From SIG607 sp045648445 (GTDB taxonomy: Bacteria; Bacillota; Clostridia; Oscillospirales; Acutalibacteraceae), in NCBI GenBank assembly GCA_045648445.1, contig JAZRNY010000023.1, positions 9,416 to 73,415 of the forward strand: 64,000 nucleotides of DNA, in the 5' to 3' direction. The translations under genes were made by a program, and so were the position numbers. Below the pieces are notes generated by a model. It did not search any database and was not told where the DNA came from. It saw only the letters and a list, made by a program, of their open reading frames with translations. Below are positions 40,580-48,571 of this stretch, in pieces (position 1 is the stretch's first letter; every line of letters begins with the position of its first letter).

Positions 40580-40583
40580 ATGT

Positions 40584-41516
40584 TTATCCTCTTATGCCAA
40601 GCCTGTTCGCAAAGGTGTTACTCGACTTAACAATTTTATTTGCGTGTAAAATGATATCTGTTGCCATAGTGTTATTGGCAGCTTTTTCTTTTTCTCCGAA
40701 GTTTGATTTTCTCTCCAGTATTACATCATAAAACGGTGACTTCTTGGCATACTCCCAAAAACATTCACCCTCTATTACGTCATCATATTGCCACGGCTTT
40801 TTATAAAGATTATAGTGAACGATATTTTTATTGCCTTCACAAATAATATCTGCAGGAGCCTTGTTCCACCCGTTTGGTAAAAGCTGTATTTTACCATAGC
40901 AAAGATAATTAAGATACGCTTGGTCAGGATCAAGGAGGTCAAAATCATATTCAGTTATGAGATTTATAAATTTATTCTCAATATCGTTTTTCCTGAATTC
41001 TTCTAAATTTATCAGCAAAACGCCTGCATTAAAATATGTATCGGGATTAACACCGATTGCTTTTTCGGCATACAATCTGAATTCTGTTGTAGTAGTCACA
41101 AAATGGTCAACAACTGCGCCCAATATGTTTTCGCCAAGTTCTGTGTGATAAAGTTTTGAAATATCGCCTAAGACAACAAGGTCACAGTCGAGGTAGACTA
41201 TTTTATCGTACTCAGGAAATAACGATGCAATGAAAAGTCGATAATAAGTAACAATAGAAAAGTGATAAACATTCTTAAAGCGAGACTTAATATTTTCAAT
41301 TTGCTTCGATATATTCACAAAATCGATAACAAAACCGGGGCTTTCATTCAATTTTACCTTGGCAATGTTTTCTTCGCCAAGTCCGGTATTTAAAACGATA
41401 ATTCTGTAGTTGTACTCCTTAGATGCATTGGCGATAAGGGATGCAATAGCCACATCAAGATACGGTATATAATTATCGTCAGTTGAAAAGAAAATCGGGA
41501 TTTCTTTAGTTTTCAT
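40584..41516 (-). CDS. Glycosyltransferase family 8 protein
   Basis: The 310-residue enzyme has the GT8 N-terminus IPIFFSTDDNYIPYLDVAI, the metal-binding DxD in KIVYLDCDLVVLGDI (about 98), the family's YFNAGVLLINLEEFR (about 150), and HYNLYKKPW near 250. GT8 enzymes transfer glucose or galactose, often to lipopolysaccharide or other surface acceptors. ATG 41516 follows AAAGGAG; the longer frame is unsupported. It is the first gene of the GT8-acyltransferase-CrtO set, which suggests a glycolipid that is then acylated (inference). Confidence 0.9.
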   Translation of the reverse strand: MKTKEIPIFFSTDDNYIPYLDVAIASLIANASKEYNYRIIVLNTGLGEENIAKVKLNESPGFVIDFVNISKQIENIKSRFKNVYHFSIVTYYRLFIASLFPEYDKIVYLDCDLVVLGDISKLYHTELGENILGAVVDHFVTTTTEFRLYAEKAIGVNPDTYFNAGVLLINLEEFRKNDIENKFINLITEYDFDLLDPDQAYLNYLCYGKIQLLPNGWNKAPADIICEGNKNIVHYNLYKKPWQYDDVIEGECFWEYAKKSPFYDVILERKSNFGEKEKAANNTMATDIILHANKIVKSSNTFANRLGIRG

Positions 41517-41627
41517 TTTGTACTCCTTTGCTGTTACACATATAAATTCCAAAATAATTATACTTGTATAACAAGGCACAGTACACCGATGTTTCAGAGA
41601 TGACTCTCTACGTATTGGATTCTACGG

Positions 41628-41685
41628 CTCTCCGTTTCGGAGAGGCATATAAAAACGCTCCGTTTTCAAGGAAAAACAGAGCGTT
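41628..41685. terminator. Hairpin pair; the larger one ends the marR-degV-gtrA-XRE operon
   Basis: AACGCTC / GAGCGTT (41654-41685) with an inner GTTTTC/GAAAAAC pairing is followed on the minus strand by TTTTTATATG. A second hairpin CTCTCCG / CGGAGAG (41628-41644) lies just beyond it. No gene is seen between 41517 and 41692. Confidence 0.7.
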
Positions 41686-41692
41686 CAGGTAC

Positions 41693-42298
41693 TTATTTAA
41701 TTTTTGGCTTGTTGATGTAAGAACACAAAATAATTACTATCTGTCCGGCAACACCTAAAAGATAAATCATTGAAACATTTACTTTGAAATATAGGAAAGT
41801 AATGTGTATTGCCACAAATATCGACCACATCAATGCCGATATAATAAGATAGTTGTGACGTGGGTTAAACCAAATTGAATTGAAAATCAATTTCACAATT
41901 AAAACAACCGGTAAGGCATATACAAAATACAACCATTGAAACGTCATTTGATTTGTAATTAAGGTTGTAACAATAAACGCAAAAATAGCGACAATCCAAC
42001 CGCCACCCTCTGCAATGTATGAAACAGCTCGGCGATTAAAGCTTGCCTCTTTGGTCTTGCGTTCCACAACGGCTTCTTCGATATTTTCAGATTTCACAAG
42101 ATAATCAAGTGTAACACCGAATAGATCCGCCATTTCAACCAGCGCAGACAGATCGGGAGAGGATTCGGCTCTTTCCCATTTGGATATTGTTTTGTCCGAA
42201 TAATTTAATTTCTCGCCGAGCTCCATTTGTGTCATATTGTTTAGAATACGAAGTTCGGTTATATTTTTAGCAAGATTGCTTTTAATATCCTTCATCAT
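41693..42298 (-). CDS. XRE-family regulator with C-terminal membrane domain
   Basis: The 201-residue protein has an N-terminal Cro/C1-type HTH (residues 1-65, MTQMELGEKLNYSDKTISKW) and a charged linker. Four membrane helices (about 98-120, 123-143, 150-170 and 175-195) follow. Membrane-tethered XRE regulators of this form sense membrane or envelope signals in Firmicutes, though ligands are mostly unknown. AGGGGAA precedes the ATG. It is the fourth gene of a marR-led operon. Confidence 0.85.
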   Translation of the reverse strand: MMKDIKSNLAKNITELRILNNMTQMELGEKLNYSDKTISKWERAESSPDLSALVEMADLFGVTLDYLVKSENIEEAVVERKTKEASFNRRAVSYIAEGGGWIVAIFAFIVTTLITNQMTFQWLYFVYALPVVLIVKLIFNSIWFNPRHNYLIISALMWSIFVAIHITFLYFKVNVSMIYLLGVAGQIVIILCSYINKPKIK

Positions 42299-42330
42299 AA
42301 ATTCCCCTTGCTTAATCTGCTATCCAAGCA

Positions 42331-42735
42331 TCATTTTTCCAACGTATCTTCCTTACCACGATACACAACAAACTTGCAGAACAGAAATTCCAAAACAAAA
42401 TTTGAAAGCATTGTTATAATCAAAATGATAAAATCGTTTACACCAACGCCCTCAGCTAAACTTCCAAGATATGTAGATAGCGGTGTAAAAACCAAATAGA
42501 AACCAAAGACCTTCATCATTGCTACAGGTACATTTGCCGCAGACTTGAAAGTATATCTTCGATTAAGAGTAAAATTCCATAGAATTGAAAGCACAAGAGA
42601 AATTAAGTATGGAATCCAATAGTCTTTTATGAAAATTTCAAGTAATGCGAACGAACCAATTTGAATTACACCGGCAGATACAGAAAAAAGCGTAAATTTG
42701 ATTGCCTGCCATAGTTGTTTCTTGTTATCTTTCAT
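42331..42735 (-). CDS. GtrA family membrane protein
   Basis: The 134-residue protein has four membrane helices in the GtrA/DPMS arrangement, with ISLVLSILWNFTLNRRYTFK (about 40-60) as the family signature. GtrA proteins help move polyprenyl-phosphate-linked sugars across the membrane. Its neighbours in the island include a glycosyltransferase, which fits envelope glycan or glycolipid modification (inference). Confidence 0.88.
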   Translation of the reverse strand: MKDNKKQLWQAIKFTLFSVSAGVIQIGSFALLEIFIKDYWIPYLISLVLSILWNFTLNRRYTFKSAANVPVAMMKVFGFYLVFTPLSTYLGSLAEGVGVNDFIILIITMLSNFVLEFLFCKFVVYRGKEDTLEK

Positions 42736-42755
42736 TTCACAACAACTCCAATATC

Positions 42756-43595
42756 TTACTGCTTGAAAAACGCCACAACCACAGCACCAGGGCCAGCGTG
42801 TGTTCCAATAACACTGCCGACAGTTGTATAACGCACTTCATCAAGATTACCTTCCCAAATATGACGGCTGTCCTCGATATATTTTAATAGAAGCGCATCG
42901 GAAATGCCGCTATAGCCAAGCAAAACAGGTTTGCTAAAGTCAATACCACCGGCTTTATCAATTTCCTGCACAAGCAAGTTGTTGCCCATCTTAGAGCCAC
43001 GCGCTTTGCCGAGCATACCAATTTCACCGTCAATAACGGAAAGTACGGGTTTAATATTTAACACACCACCGGCAAAGGCAACAGCTTTAGAAATACGACC
43101 GCCCTTTTTGAGATACTCAAGGGTATCAACCAAGGCAACGATAACAATCTTTTTCTTTTCTTCTTCGAGTATTGCTGCAATTTCTTCTGCGCTCTTACCT
43201 TCATCCAAAAGTCTAAATGCTAATTCAACTAAGATACCGCTACCCATGGCCGCACTGGAACTATCAACAATGTAAATGTTTTCATAATCCGCTGCCGCAA
43301 TCATAGCACTTTGACAGGTTCCGGAAAACTTCGATGCAAGCGTAATCACAACGGCTGCTTCACCTGCTTCTTTTGCCTTCTCAAACTCCTTCATAAAAGC
43401 ATCGGGTGTTGCTTGGCTTGTGGTGGGGAGCACATCACTTTCTATAAGTTTTTCATAGAAAGTCTTATGATCTATGGTAACGCCATCAATATATTCTTCT
43501 GTCCCGAAATTAACGGTGAGAGGAACTGTATGCACACGTTCTTTATATTCGGGCATTAAATCTGCTGTGGAATCCACAATAATTCTTGTTTTCAT
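42756..43595 (-). CDS. DegV family (FakB-like) fatty-acid-binding protein
   Basis: This 279-residue EDD-fold protein has the DegV motifs IIVDSTADLM (about 4), TTSQATPDAF (about 58) and KFSGTCQSAM (about 88). DegV/FakB proteins bind a fatty acid and present it to the kinase FakA, making acyl-phosphate for phospholipid synthesis. Finding one beside acyltransferases supports a lipid role for the island (inference). No FakA is in the window. AAAGGAG precedes the ATG. Confidence 0.92.
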   Translation of the reverse strand: MKTRIIVDSTADLMPEYKERVHTVPLTVNFGTEEYIDGVTIDHKTFYEKLIESDVLPTTSQATPDAFMKEFEKAKEAGEAAVVITLASKFSGTCQSAMIAAADYENIYIVDSSSAAMGSGILVELAFRLLDEGKSAEEIAAILEEEKKKIVIVALVDTLEYLKKGGRISKAVAFAGGVLNIKPVLSVIDGEIGMLGKARGSKMGNNLLVQEIDKAGGIDFSKPVLLGYSGISDALLLKYIEDSRHIWEGNLDEVRYTTVGSVIGTHAGPGAVVVAFFKQ

Positions 43596-43608
43596 ATATA
43601 TTTCTCCT

Positions 43609-44061
43609 TTAGCCGGGAATTCCTTCCCTGCTTAGCATTGTTAGATTTGACGTAATAGACTCAAGCGCCTTATAAAAAATATTTCTCGTTTCTTCATCAA
43701 GGTCTTTGCCTGCGAGTTCTACCGCTTTACTTGCACGAAGACTTACTTGCTCTGCAGCATTTTTTCCTTCCTCTGTAAGAACCCAAAGTCCACGATAAAG
43801 ACTTCCGCCTACATCCTTTTTACACGCAAGTCCTTTTTCTTCGAGGATAGCAATCATACGTGATGCATCGGATTTGTCTTTGCCGCTAACATCACAAAGT
43901 TTAGGCACAGTGATACCATCAGGATATTTATACATAGTGGTAAGATATGTGGCGTGAGGGCTCTTCAATCCGTATTTTGCAAGTTCTTCCGAAGCTAACT
44001 TTCGCCAGCAACGGGAAATCTCAGCCAAAGCATAAGAAAAACGTTCGAATCTATCTAACAT
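43609..44061 (-). CDS. MarR family transcriptional regulator
   Basis: The 150-residue winged-helix protein has the MarR core, LKSPHATYLTTMYKYPDGI then VPKLCDVSGKDKSDASRMIA and the wing LACKKDVGGSLYRGLWVLTE. It heads the operon with degV, gtrA and the XRE gene. A perfect palindrome lies between its promoter and start, the usual arrangement for MarR autoregulation. MarR relatives such as FabT control fatty-acid genes; that parallel is only suggestive. Confidence 0.9.
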   Translation of the reverse strand: MLDRFERFSYALAEISRCWRKLASEELAKYGLKSPHATYLTTMYKYPDGITVPKLCDVSGKDKSDASRMIAILEEKGLACKKDVGGSLYRGLWVLTEEGKNAAEQVSLRASKAVELAGKDLDEETRNIFYKALESITSNLTMLSREGIPG

Positions 44062-44085
44062 AAATAAATACTCCTTATAAAATCA

Positions 44086-44107
44086 AAAAGTTGAAATTAC
44101 AACTTTT
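44086..44107. promoter_or_regulatory. Probable MarR operator
   Basis: A perfect inverted repeat, AAAAGTTG / CAACTTTT around AAATTA, begins two bases below the -10 element and would block transcription start if bound. Confidence 0.7.
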
Positions 44108-44109
44108 AT

Positions 44110-44138
44110 AGCATATCACAAAGATGTTGAGATGTCAA
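44110..44138 (-). promoter_or_regulatory. Promoter of the marR-degV-gtrA-XRE operon
   Basis: TTGACA (44133-44138) and TATGCT (44110-44115) are 17 bases apart on the minus strand. Confidence 0.7.
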
Positions 44139-44208
44139 CTTGTTTGTGGTAAAAATGTAAAACCAAATTATACTTACAATTCAATCATTCCGGCTGACTA
44201 CAAAAGCC

Positions 44209-44242
44209 GAAGGGAGACAACTTCCTTACGGAGTGTCTCCCT
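44209..44242. repeat. Stem-loop repeat, copy 2 (right island border)
   Basis: AAGGGAGACA / TGTCTCCCTT form a 10-bp stem around the loop ACTTCCTTACGGAG. A GGAACC-T7 run follows on the outer, rightward side. The loop is nearly the same as those of the copies at 56195 and 56531. Confidence 0.8.
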
Positions 44243-44259
44243 TGGAACCTTTTTTTATT

Positions 44260-45177
44260 TTAATTTTTATTGATTTTCTTTGCGGGGATTTGAGAAATGA
44301 TTATAGCGCAGAACATTATAATGCAGCCTATAATTTCCTTTTTAGTCATTATATCGCCGAAAATTGCTCCGCCCACGGCAGCGAAAACCGATTCAAAACT
44401 CATGGCAATAGACGATACCGTAGAATTTTCGCATTGTTGCTGACCGATTATCTGCAGAGTATAGGCAACGCCGCTACTCATAATACCAAGATACAAAATA
44501 GGGCCTATTCCCTTTATAATATTTTCTATAGTGGGTGTTTCAAATATAAACATTAAAACGGTTGAAAGAACAGCGCAAACAAAAAACTGAATACAGGAAA
44601 GTTTTACTCCGTCAACGTTTTGTCCCAAAGTATCAACGCATATAATGTGAAGGGCAAAAGCAACTGCGCAAATAAGAACTATACTGTCACCGCCGTAAAC
44701 TCCGCTTATTCCGTTTGCAAAACACAAGAAATAAAGGCCGACTATTGCTATAACAACGGCAACAAGCACCGTAAAAGAAGGACGTTTTTTTAGAAAAATA
44801 CTAAAAATCGGAACAAAAAGAATATACATAGCAGTCAAAAATCCCGAACGCGCGCTTGCGGCGGCTTCTACAGGATAAGCGGCAATACCGAACTGCTGAA
44901 AGTTAGCGGCAATACACAAAAACGTACCGCATATAATACCGGTAACAATCAAGGTTTTTCTATCTTTTTTATTAGTGGGAATTAAAGGTTGCTTTTTGAT
45001 TTTTGAAACCACAAAGGACAAAAGCAGAAGCGCAAAACCGCCCACGTATGAACGCATAGCGTTAAGGGTAAATGGTTGTACTATGTCAGAAACTTTATCT
45101 TGTGAAACAAAAGCAAATCCCCATATTACCGAAGCCAAAAGAAGTATAAGGCATCCCTTTAAGTTTTTAAATTTCAT
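44260..45177 (-). CDS. DMT superfamily transporter (EamA family)
   Basis: This 305-residue protein has ten predicted membrane helices in two EamA repeats; the motif SVIWGFAFVSQDK near residue 16 is typical. EamA transporters export amino acids, metabolites or drugs, and the substrate is not evident. I chose ATG 45177 (MKFKNLKG) over an upstream GTG because GTGAG then lies 8 bases before it. It stands alone, just outside the island. Confidence 0.87.
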   Translation of the reverse strand: MKFKNLKGCLILLLASVIWGFAFVSQDKVSDIVQPFTLNAMRSYVGGFALLLLSFVVSKIKKQPLIPTNKKDRKTLIVTGIICGTFLCIAANFQQFGIAAYPVEAAASARSGFLTAMYILFVPIFSIFLKKRPSFTVLVAVVIAIVGLYFLCFANGISGVYGGDSIVLICAVAFALHIICVDTLGQNVDGVKLSCIQFFVCAVLSTVLMFIFETPTIENIIKGIGPILYLGIMSSGVAYTLQIIGQQQCENSTVSSIAMSFESVFAAVGGAIFGDIMTKKEIIGCIIMFCAIIISQIPAKKINKN

Positions 45178-45295
45178 AATTTTCACTCACATTTTTATAT
45201 ACACTATTTTCTAAAAATATAGTATAGTTGTTATTTTTTAAAAAAGCAAGTAAAACAAATAATTTTTGTTAAAATCTTCTTTATATAAATTTTAT

Positions 45296-45324
45296 TTGCT
45301 ATTTTAAATATAGTGTGATACAAT
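45296..45324 (+). promoter_or_regulatory. Promoter of the membrane protein gene at 45363
   Basis: TTGCTA (45296-45301) and TACAAT (45319-45324) are 17 bases apart, 38 bases above the ATG, which has GAGGAGA in front. Confidence 0.55.
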
Positions 45325-45362
45325 GTATAGGCTAAAGTTCGTTTTGAGGAGACAATAATAAA

Positions 45363-45971
45363 ATGGACAAATTTAAAAGAAAGAAAAACCGCGCAAAAAA
45401 AGCACTAAAAAACAGTTCTAACCTTGCAGGATTTTATACTTTGTGTTTCGGATATTTATTTATCATTGCCGAAATAACCTATAAAATAAAGGTTCTGCAC
45501 GAGATTTGTACTTGGGAAGTTGTTTTCTTGTTCCTTATTCCCGCTGTTTACGGAATTTTCATTAAACTGTTTTCAAAAAGTGAAATTCCCCTTGATATGA
45601 AAGGTGAACCGTTGCCTATAGGGAATGACAAAAGCGACAAAAAACAGCGCAACAAATTCTATCGCTTAAATGCTTTTATTTACGCTCTTATATTTGCAAT
45701 AGTTTTAGCAATAGGTTTTTTAAGCAGTTCACAGGTAAGCAACGTAAATATTGCTTCCGAACTTCTTTTTGATAAAGAACTACCAAATTTCCTTTTTGGT
45801 GTAATCTTTTCAGCAATTCTTTTCCCCATAGTGTATCTTGCAATTTATATGGTGGAATACGTATGGTACGAGTATAAAATTTCTCAGTACAAACTTTTAG
45901 TATTAATACGTCAAGAAGCCGCACAGGCAGAAAAAGAAAATTCTGACGAAACAGAAGAAATAACCATTTAA
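45363..45971 (+). CDS. Membrane protein of unknown function
   Basis: The 202-residue product has a basic N-terminus (KFKRKKNRAKKALK) and about four membrane helices (roughly 25-45, 52-70, 105-125 and 145-172). The C-terminus is acidic. I recognise no family. The Shine-Dalgarno and promoter are clear and the gene ends at its own terminator, so it is a real monocistronic gene. Confidence 0.78.
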   Translation: MDKFKRKKNRAKKALKNSSNLAGFYTLCFGYLFIIAEITYKIKVLHEICTWEVVFLFLIPAVYGIFIKLFSKSEIPLDMKGEPLPIGNDKSDKKQRNKFYRLNAFIYALIFAIVLAIGFLSSSQVSNVNIASELLFDKELPNFLFGVIFSAILFPIVYLAIYMVEYVWYEYKISQYKLLVLIRQEAAQAEKENSDETEEITI

Positions 45972-45974
45972 AAG

Positions 45975-46004
45975 AAAAAACTTGGAGTCGCCTCCAAGTT
46001 TTTT
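45975..46004. terminator. Bidirectional terminator between convergent genes
   Basis: AAAAAACTTGGAG / CTCCAAGTTTTTT pair around a short loop between the gene ending at 45971 and the LCP gene ending at 46003. Confidence 0.85.
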
Positions 46005-47046
46005 ATTGTTCAACGTAATAAAGTTTTAATACAGTTTCAAAAAGACTTTCTTCATTCGGGTAAAATTCTGCGTAACCGCTTTCACCTTTTATTTGTTCGC
46101 CTTTAAGCGAAATAAACTGAAGTGAGGCGGTTTTTTTACTGCCTACTACACTTGTAGCAAGATAACCTATTTTACCTGCATCAAGATTTGTAACGGCATT
46201 TTTTTGCACTTTATTATAAAGTTTTACAGGGAAAGTAATATCGCCTTTGGTTTTTTCTATAACTGCGCGTGAATATTTACTAATATAATCAAGTTGTCGT
46301 TCCATACGATAATAACTTGCATCGGCAGTTTCCTGATTTCTTGTTTGCAAATACGAAAAAACGTTACTAGAGTAAAGGTTTACGGGAACATCCTTATAAT
46401 AGGTTATACCGTTTACGGTTAAGGTTTCATTCGGCACAACCGTTACGGTGCCCACCGCATTATGCAATTTTGAAATCGCCTTTGAATCTATGGCAAAATA
46501 GGAATTAATAGGCATACCGTATAAAAGTTTTGAAACGCTGTTTACGGTATTTTCACAACTTTTTTCTTTACCGTCACCGTAAGCAAAAGCAAGGCAAATT
46601 TGCTTTTTTTGCATACCTACGTAACTTCCGTTTTTTGAATATACGTCAACGTCGGTATAGGTATCTCTCGGTATTCCTGCTACGCAAGTTTTGCCATTTT
46701 CAACGTCAATAGCCAAAAGGTAAATTGCATCAGCGTGACCTGCATTGCCTACAATAGCGGTTGAGCCCGACATTTTCTTTTCGTTGTCAATGCCCATACA
46801 CAGTATTGCTGTTATATTTTCGTTATATTTATAAACCTTACCTTTATAAACAACGGTATTATCTTCGTTAATTACTGCTTCTACACCAATATCCGAAATA
46901 ATTGCCCCGTCGTTTTTAAGCAACCCTTTCTTGCCCGAAAACCATAAATAACCCACAGTGCCGACGCTTATAAGAACTAAACTTAAAAAACAGCAAAGAA
47001 TTATAACGCCTATTTTTCGAGATTTTTTATTTTGTGAGGGTGTCAT
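46003..47046 (-). CDS. LytR-CpsA-Psr (LCP) family protein
   Basis: This 347-residue membrane protein has an N-terminal helix (about 10-32) and an extracellular LCP domain. Conserved elements are ILCMGIDN, the acidic-residue segment HADAIYLLAIDVENG, GIPRDTYTDVDVY, and SYFAIDSKAISKLHNAVG. LCP enzymes move glycopolymers from lipid carriers to peptidoglycan, and some attach glycans to proteins. Its start overlaps the sortase 3' end by 20 bases, with GGGGGT upstream inside the sortase gene. In actinobacteria LCP and sortase cooperate in protein glycosylation and anchoring; a similar link here is inference. Confidence 0.9.
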   Translation of the reverse strand: MTPSQNKKSRKIGVIILCCFLSLVLISVGTVGYLWFSGKKGLLKNDGAIISDIGVEAVINEDNTVVYKGKVYKYNENITAILCMGIDNEKKMSGSTAIVGNAGHADAIYLLAIDVENGKTCVAGIPRDTYTDVDVYSKNGSYVGMQKKQICLAFAYGDGKEKSCENTVNSVSKLLYGMPINSYFAIDSKAISKLHNAVGTVTVVPNETLTVNGITYYKDVPVNLYSSNVFSYLQTRNQETADASYYRMERQLDYISKYSRAVIEKTKGDITFPVKLYNKVQKNAVTNLDAGKIGYLATSVVGSKKTASLQFISLKGEQIKGESGYAEFYPNEESLFETVLKLYYVEQ

Positions 47047-47785
47047 CAGTTAATACCCCCTGAACAAGATACCTGTAATTATCATTGGTGATACAGGTGC
47101 TAAGAGTTATAATTTTATCATCAGCCGTTACGTTAACGTCTTTTCTGACGTTAACTATAGTCGATTTTGGATTTTTGGTCATTTCAATATAATCGGCAAA
47201 AACCTGTTTATCGCTGAAATCAAAGGAATAAAGAATATGACGGTTATCATATCGATATGCCGAGTAAATAGTATAGGTCAAAATATGTCCCGGTGTATAA
47301 ATATAAATATACTGGTTTTCATTAAAAAAACTTGCTTTTCTGAAAGAATGAAGCGAAGCAAACATAGAACCGTTATTCATATTATGACCGTAAAGAATGG
47401 TGTTAGGGTCGGTAAAATCATCGGTGTTATACATTTGCGAATAAATAGAGCCTGCAAATTTATATTTGCCGTTTTCATCGTGATTAAGATAAAAATCTTC
47501 AGGTTTATCGTTACTTCTGAGTACGGGATAATCAACCTTTGTTCCCGGAACCTTTATCCACGCGTATATATCGGGATTATTTTCTTGAAGGGTTTTAAAA
47601 TCAATAGGATTGTCAACCAATTCCGGTTCCGGTTGGCTTTCATTCAAATCAGTTTCAGGCTGACTGACAGTCGGCGGTTTATCATTACCGGAAAGCAGAG
47701 GAGGAATTACGTAAGCGCAAAAACTTATAGAAGCAATGGCAAAAATCACTATACATACTATAAGAACAGTTTTTTTGTTTTTCAT
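47027..47785 (-). CDS. srtB: Class B sortase
   Basis: The 252-residue transpeptidase has an N-terminal membrane helix (about 5-28). The catalytic residues are H in TILYGHNMNNGSMF, C in IITLSTCITN and R in DNYRYLVQGVL. The helix and loop layout (NPDIYAWIKVPGTKVDYPVL) is class B. It should join surface proteins to peptidoglycan. Its operon contains only the LCP gene. The neighbouring small exported protein ends with a likely class B sorting signal. Confidence 0.93.
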   Translation of the reverse strand: MKNKKTVLIVCIVIFAIASISFCAYVIPPLLSGNDKPPTVSQPETDLNESQPEPELVDNPIDFKTLQENNPDIYAWIKVPGTKVDYPVLRSNDKPEDFYLNHDENGKYKFAGSIYSQMYNTDDFTDPNTILYGHNMNNGSMFASLHSFRKASFFNENQYIYIYTPGHILTYTIYSAYRYDNRHILYSFDFSDKQVFADYIEMTKNPKSTIVNVRKDVNVTADDKIITLSTCITNDNYRYLVQGVLTDDTLTK

Positions 47786-47814
47786 AATAATCCTCCTTTG
47801 CTTTTAGTATATAC

Positions 47815-47844
47815 AGTTTAACACATTTATATATCCATTGTCAA
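47815..47844 (-). promoter_or_regulatory. Promoter of the sortase-LCP operon
   Basis: TTGACA (47839-47844) and TAAACT (47815-47820) are 18 bases apart on the minus strand. Confidence 0.6.
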
Positions 47845-47850
47845 ACAACA

Positions 47851-47878
47851 AAAAATACCTCCCGAAAATCGGGAGGTA
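47851..47878 (-). terminator. Terminator of the SPPTA-type surface protein gene
   Basis: TACCTCCCG / CGGGAGGTA pair around AAAAT, followed on the minus strand by a U-run. It separates this gene from the sortase promoter. Confidence 0.82.
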
Positions 47879-47891
47879 AAGTTTTTAAAAA

Positions 47892-48470
47892 TTAGTTAGC
47901 GCGTTTTGCAATCATAAGTGCAGATGCACCGGAAAGAACTGCAAGTGCAAGGAGAAGTCCTGCAACTGCCATGCTGAAGTCAGCAGTAGGAGGAGAAATG
48001 GGTTTGTCGGAACCGGGAACCTTGATTTCTACATCAACGCCATCATAAAGTTCAGAAACCATAACGCCGTCTTTAAGGGGTTTGATTTCAACCTTAAGAT
48101 AATCGTTATTTACAGCAACAACTTTGCCGTTTTCAATTTTGTAATCAACGCCTTCTTTTGCTTCGCTGCCGTCAGGCTTTCTTACGCTTTCAATCTTAAA
48201 ATCTTCGTCAACTTTAGCATTGGAACCATCTTTTTTGTAAAAGCCCCAACCTTCGAACTTGATTTCATCGTTTTCAACAGGAACAAGTTCGAGTGTGCCG
48301 TCTTCTTGAACGATAACCTTTTCGGCTACTTCGGAGTTTTCACCGGTATTGGTTCTGTTAACTATAACTTCATAGTAAACTGTTCCGTTAGGGCTCTTTA
48401 ATGCTAAAGCAGAAACGGAAAAAGAAAGAACAAGAATTAATGTTAACATAATAGCGAGTATTTTTTTCAT
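47892..48470 (-). CDS. Small exported surface protein, likely sortase B substrate
   Basis: This 192-residue protein has a signal peptide (about 1-23). Residues 24-150 look like a secreted beta-rich domain with no family I recognise. The C-terminus has the three-part form of a sorting signal: SPPTAD at about 158-163, a hydrophobic stretch (about 165-185) and a basic end AKRAN. Clostridial class B sortases recognise (S/P)PxTG-like sequences, so SPPTA is a plausible variant. Adjacency to srtB supports this. GGAGGAA lies before the ATG. Confidence 0.8.
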   Translation of the reverse strand: MKKILAIMLTLILVLSFSVSALALKSPNGTVYYEVIVNRTNTGENSEVAEKVIVQEDGTLELVPVENDEIKFEGWGFYKKDGSNAKVDEDFKIESVRKPDGSEAKEGVDYKIENGKVVAVNNDYLKVEIKPLKDGVMVSELYDGVDVEIKVPGSDKPISPPTADFSMAVAGLLLALAVLSGASALMIAKRAN

Positions 48471-48513
48471 TATTTATTCCTCCAAAATGCTAGAGATATT
48501 CTTAGACATTAGT

Positions 48514-48542
48514 ATTATATCACCAAAGTTTCAAATTGTAAA
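48514..48542 (-). promoter_or_regulatory. Promoter of the surface protein gene
   Basis: TTTACA (48537-48542) and TATAAT (48514-48519) are 17 bases apart on the minus strand. Confidence 0.65.
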
Positions 48543-48571
48543 GTCTTTTTTTACTTTTTTATTTTTTTAAG

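Larger units (their letters stand above)
38916..44257. mobile_element. Accessory island bounded by 15-bp inverted repeats
   Basis: The borders are perfect inverted copies: ATAAAAAAAGGTTCC at 38916-38930 and GGAACCTTTTTTTAT at 44243-44257. Each is followed inward by a stem-loop of one repeat family (38929-38968 and 44209-44242). The seven genes inside are all leftward, while GDPD on the left and the DMT gene on the right converge on the island. This looks like DNA inserted into the loop of a convergent terminator, splitting its two arms (inference). No transposase or recombinase is present. Confidence 0.6.

Noticed and set aside
38916..44257. Island as an integrative element or prophage
   Set aside because: There is no integrase, relaxase, phage gene, tRNA target or direct-repeat attachment site.
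47237..47821. Plus-strand open frame of 194 codons opposite the sortase gene
   Set aside because: It lies fully antisense to catalytic sortase motifs and ends in the promoter region.
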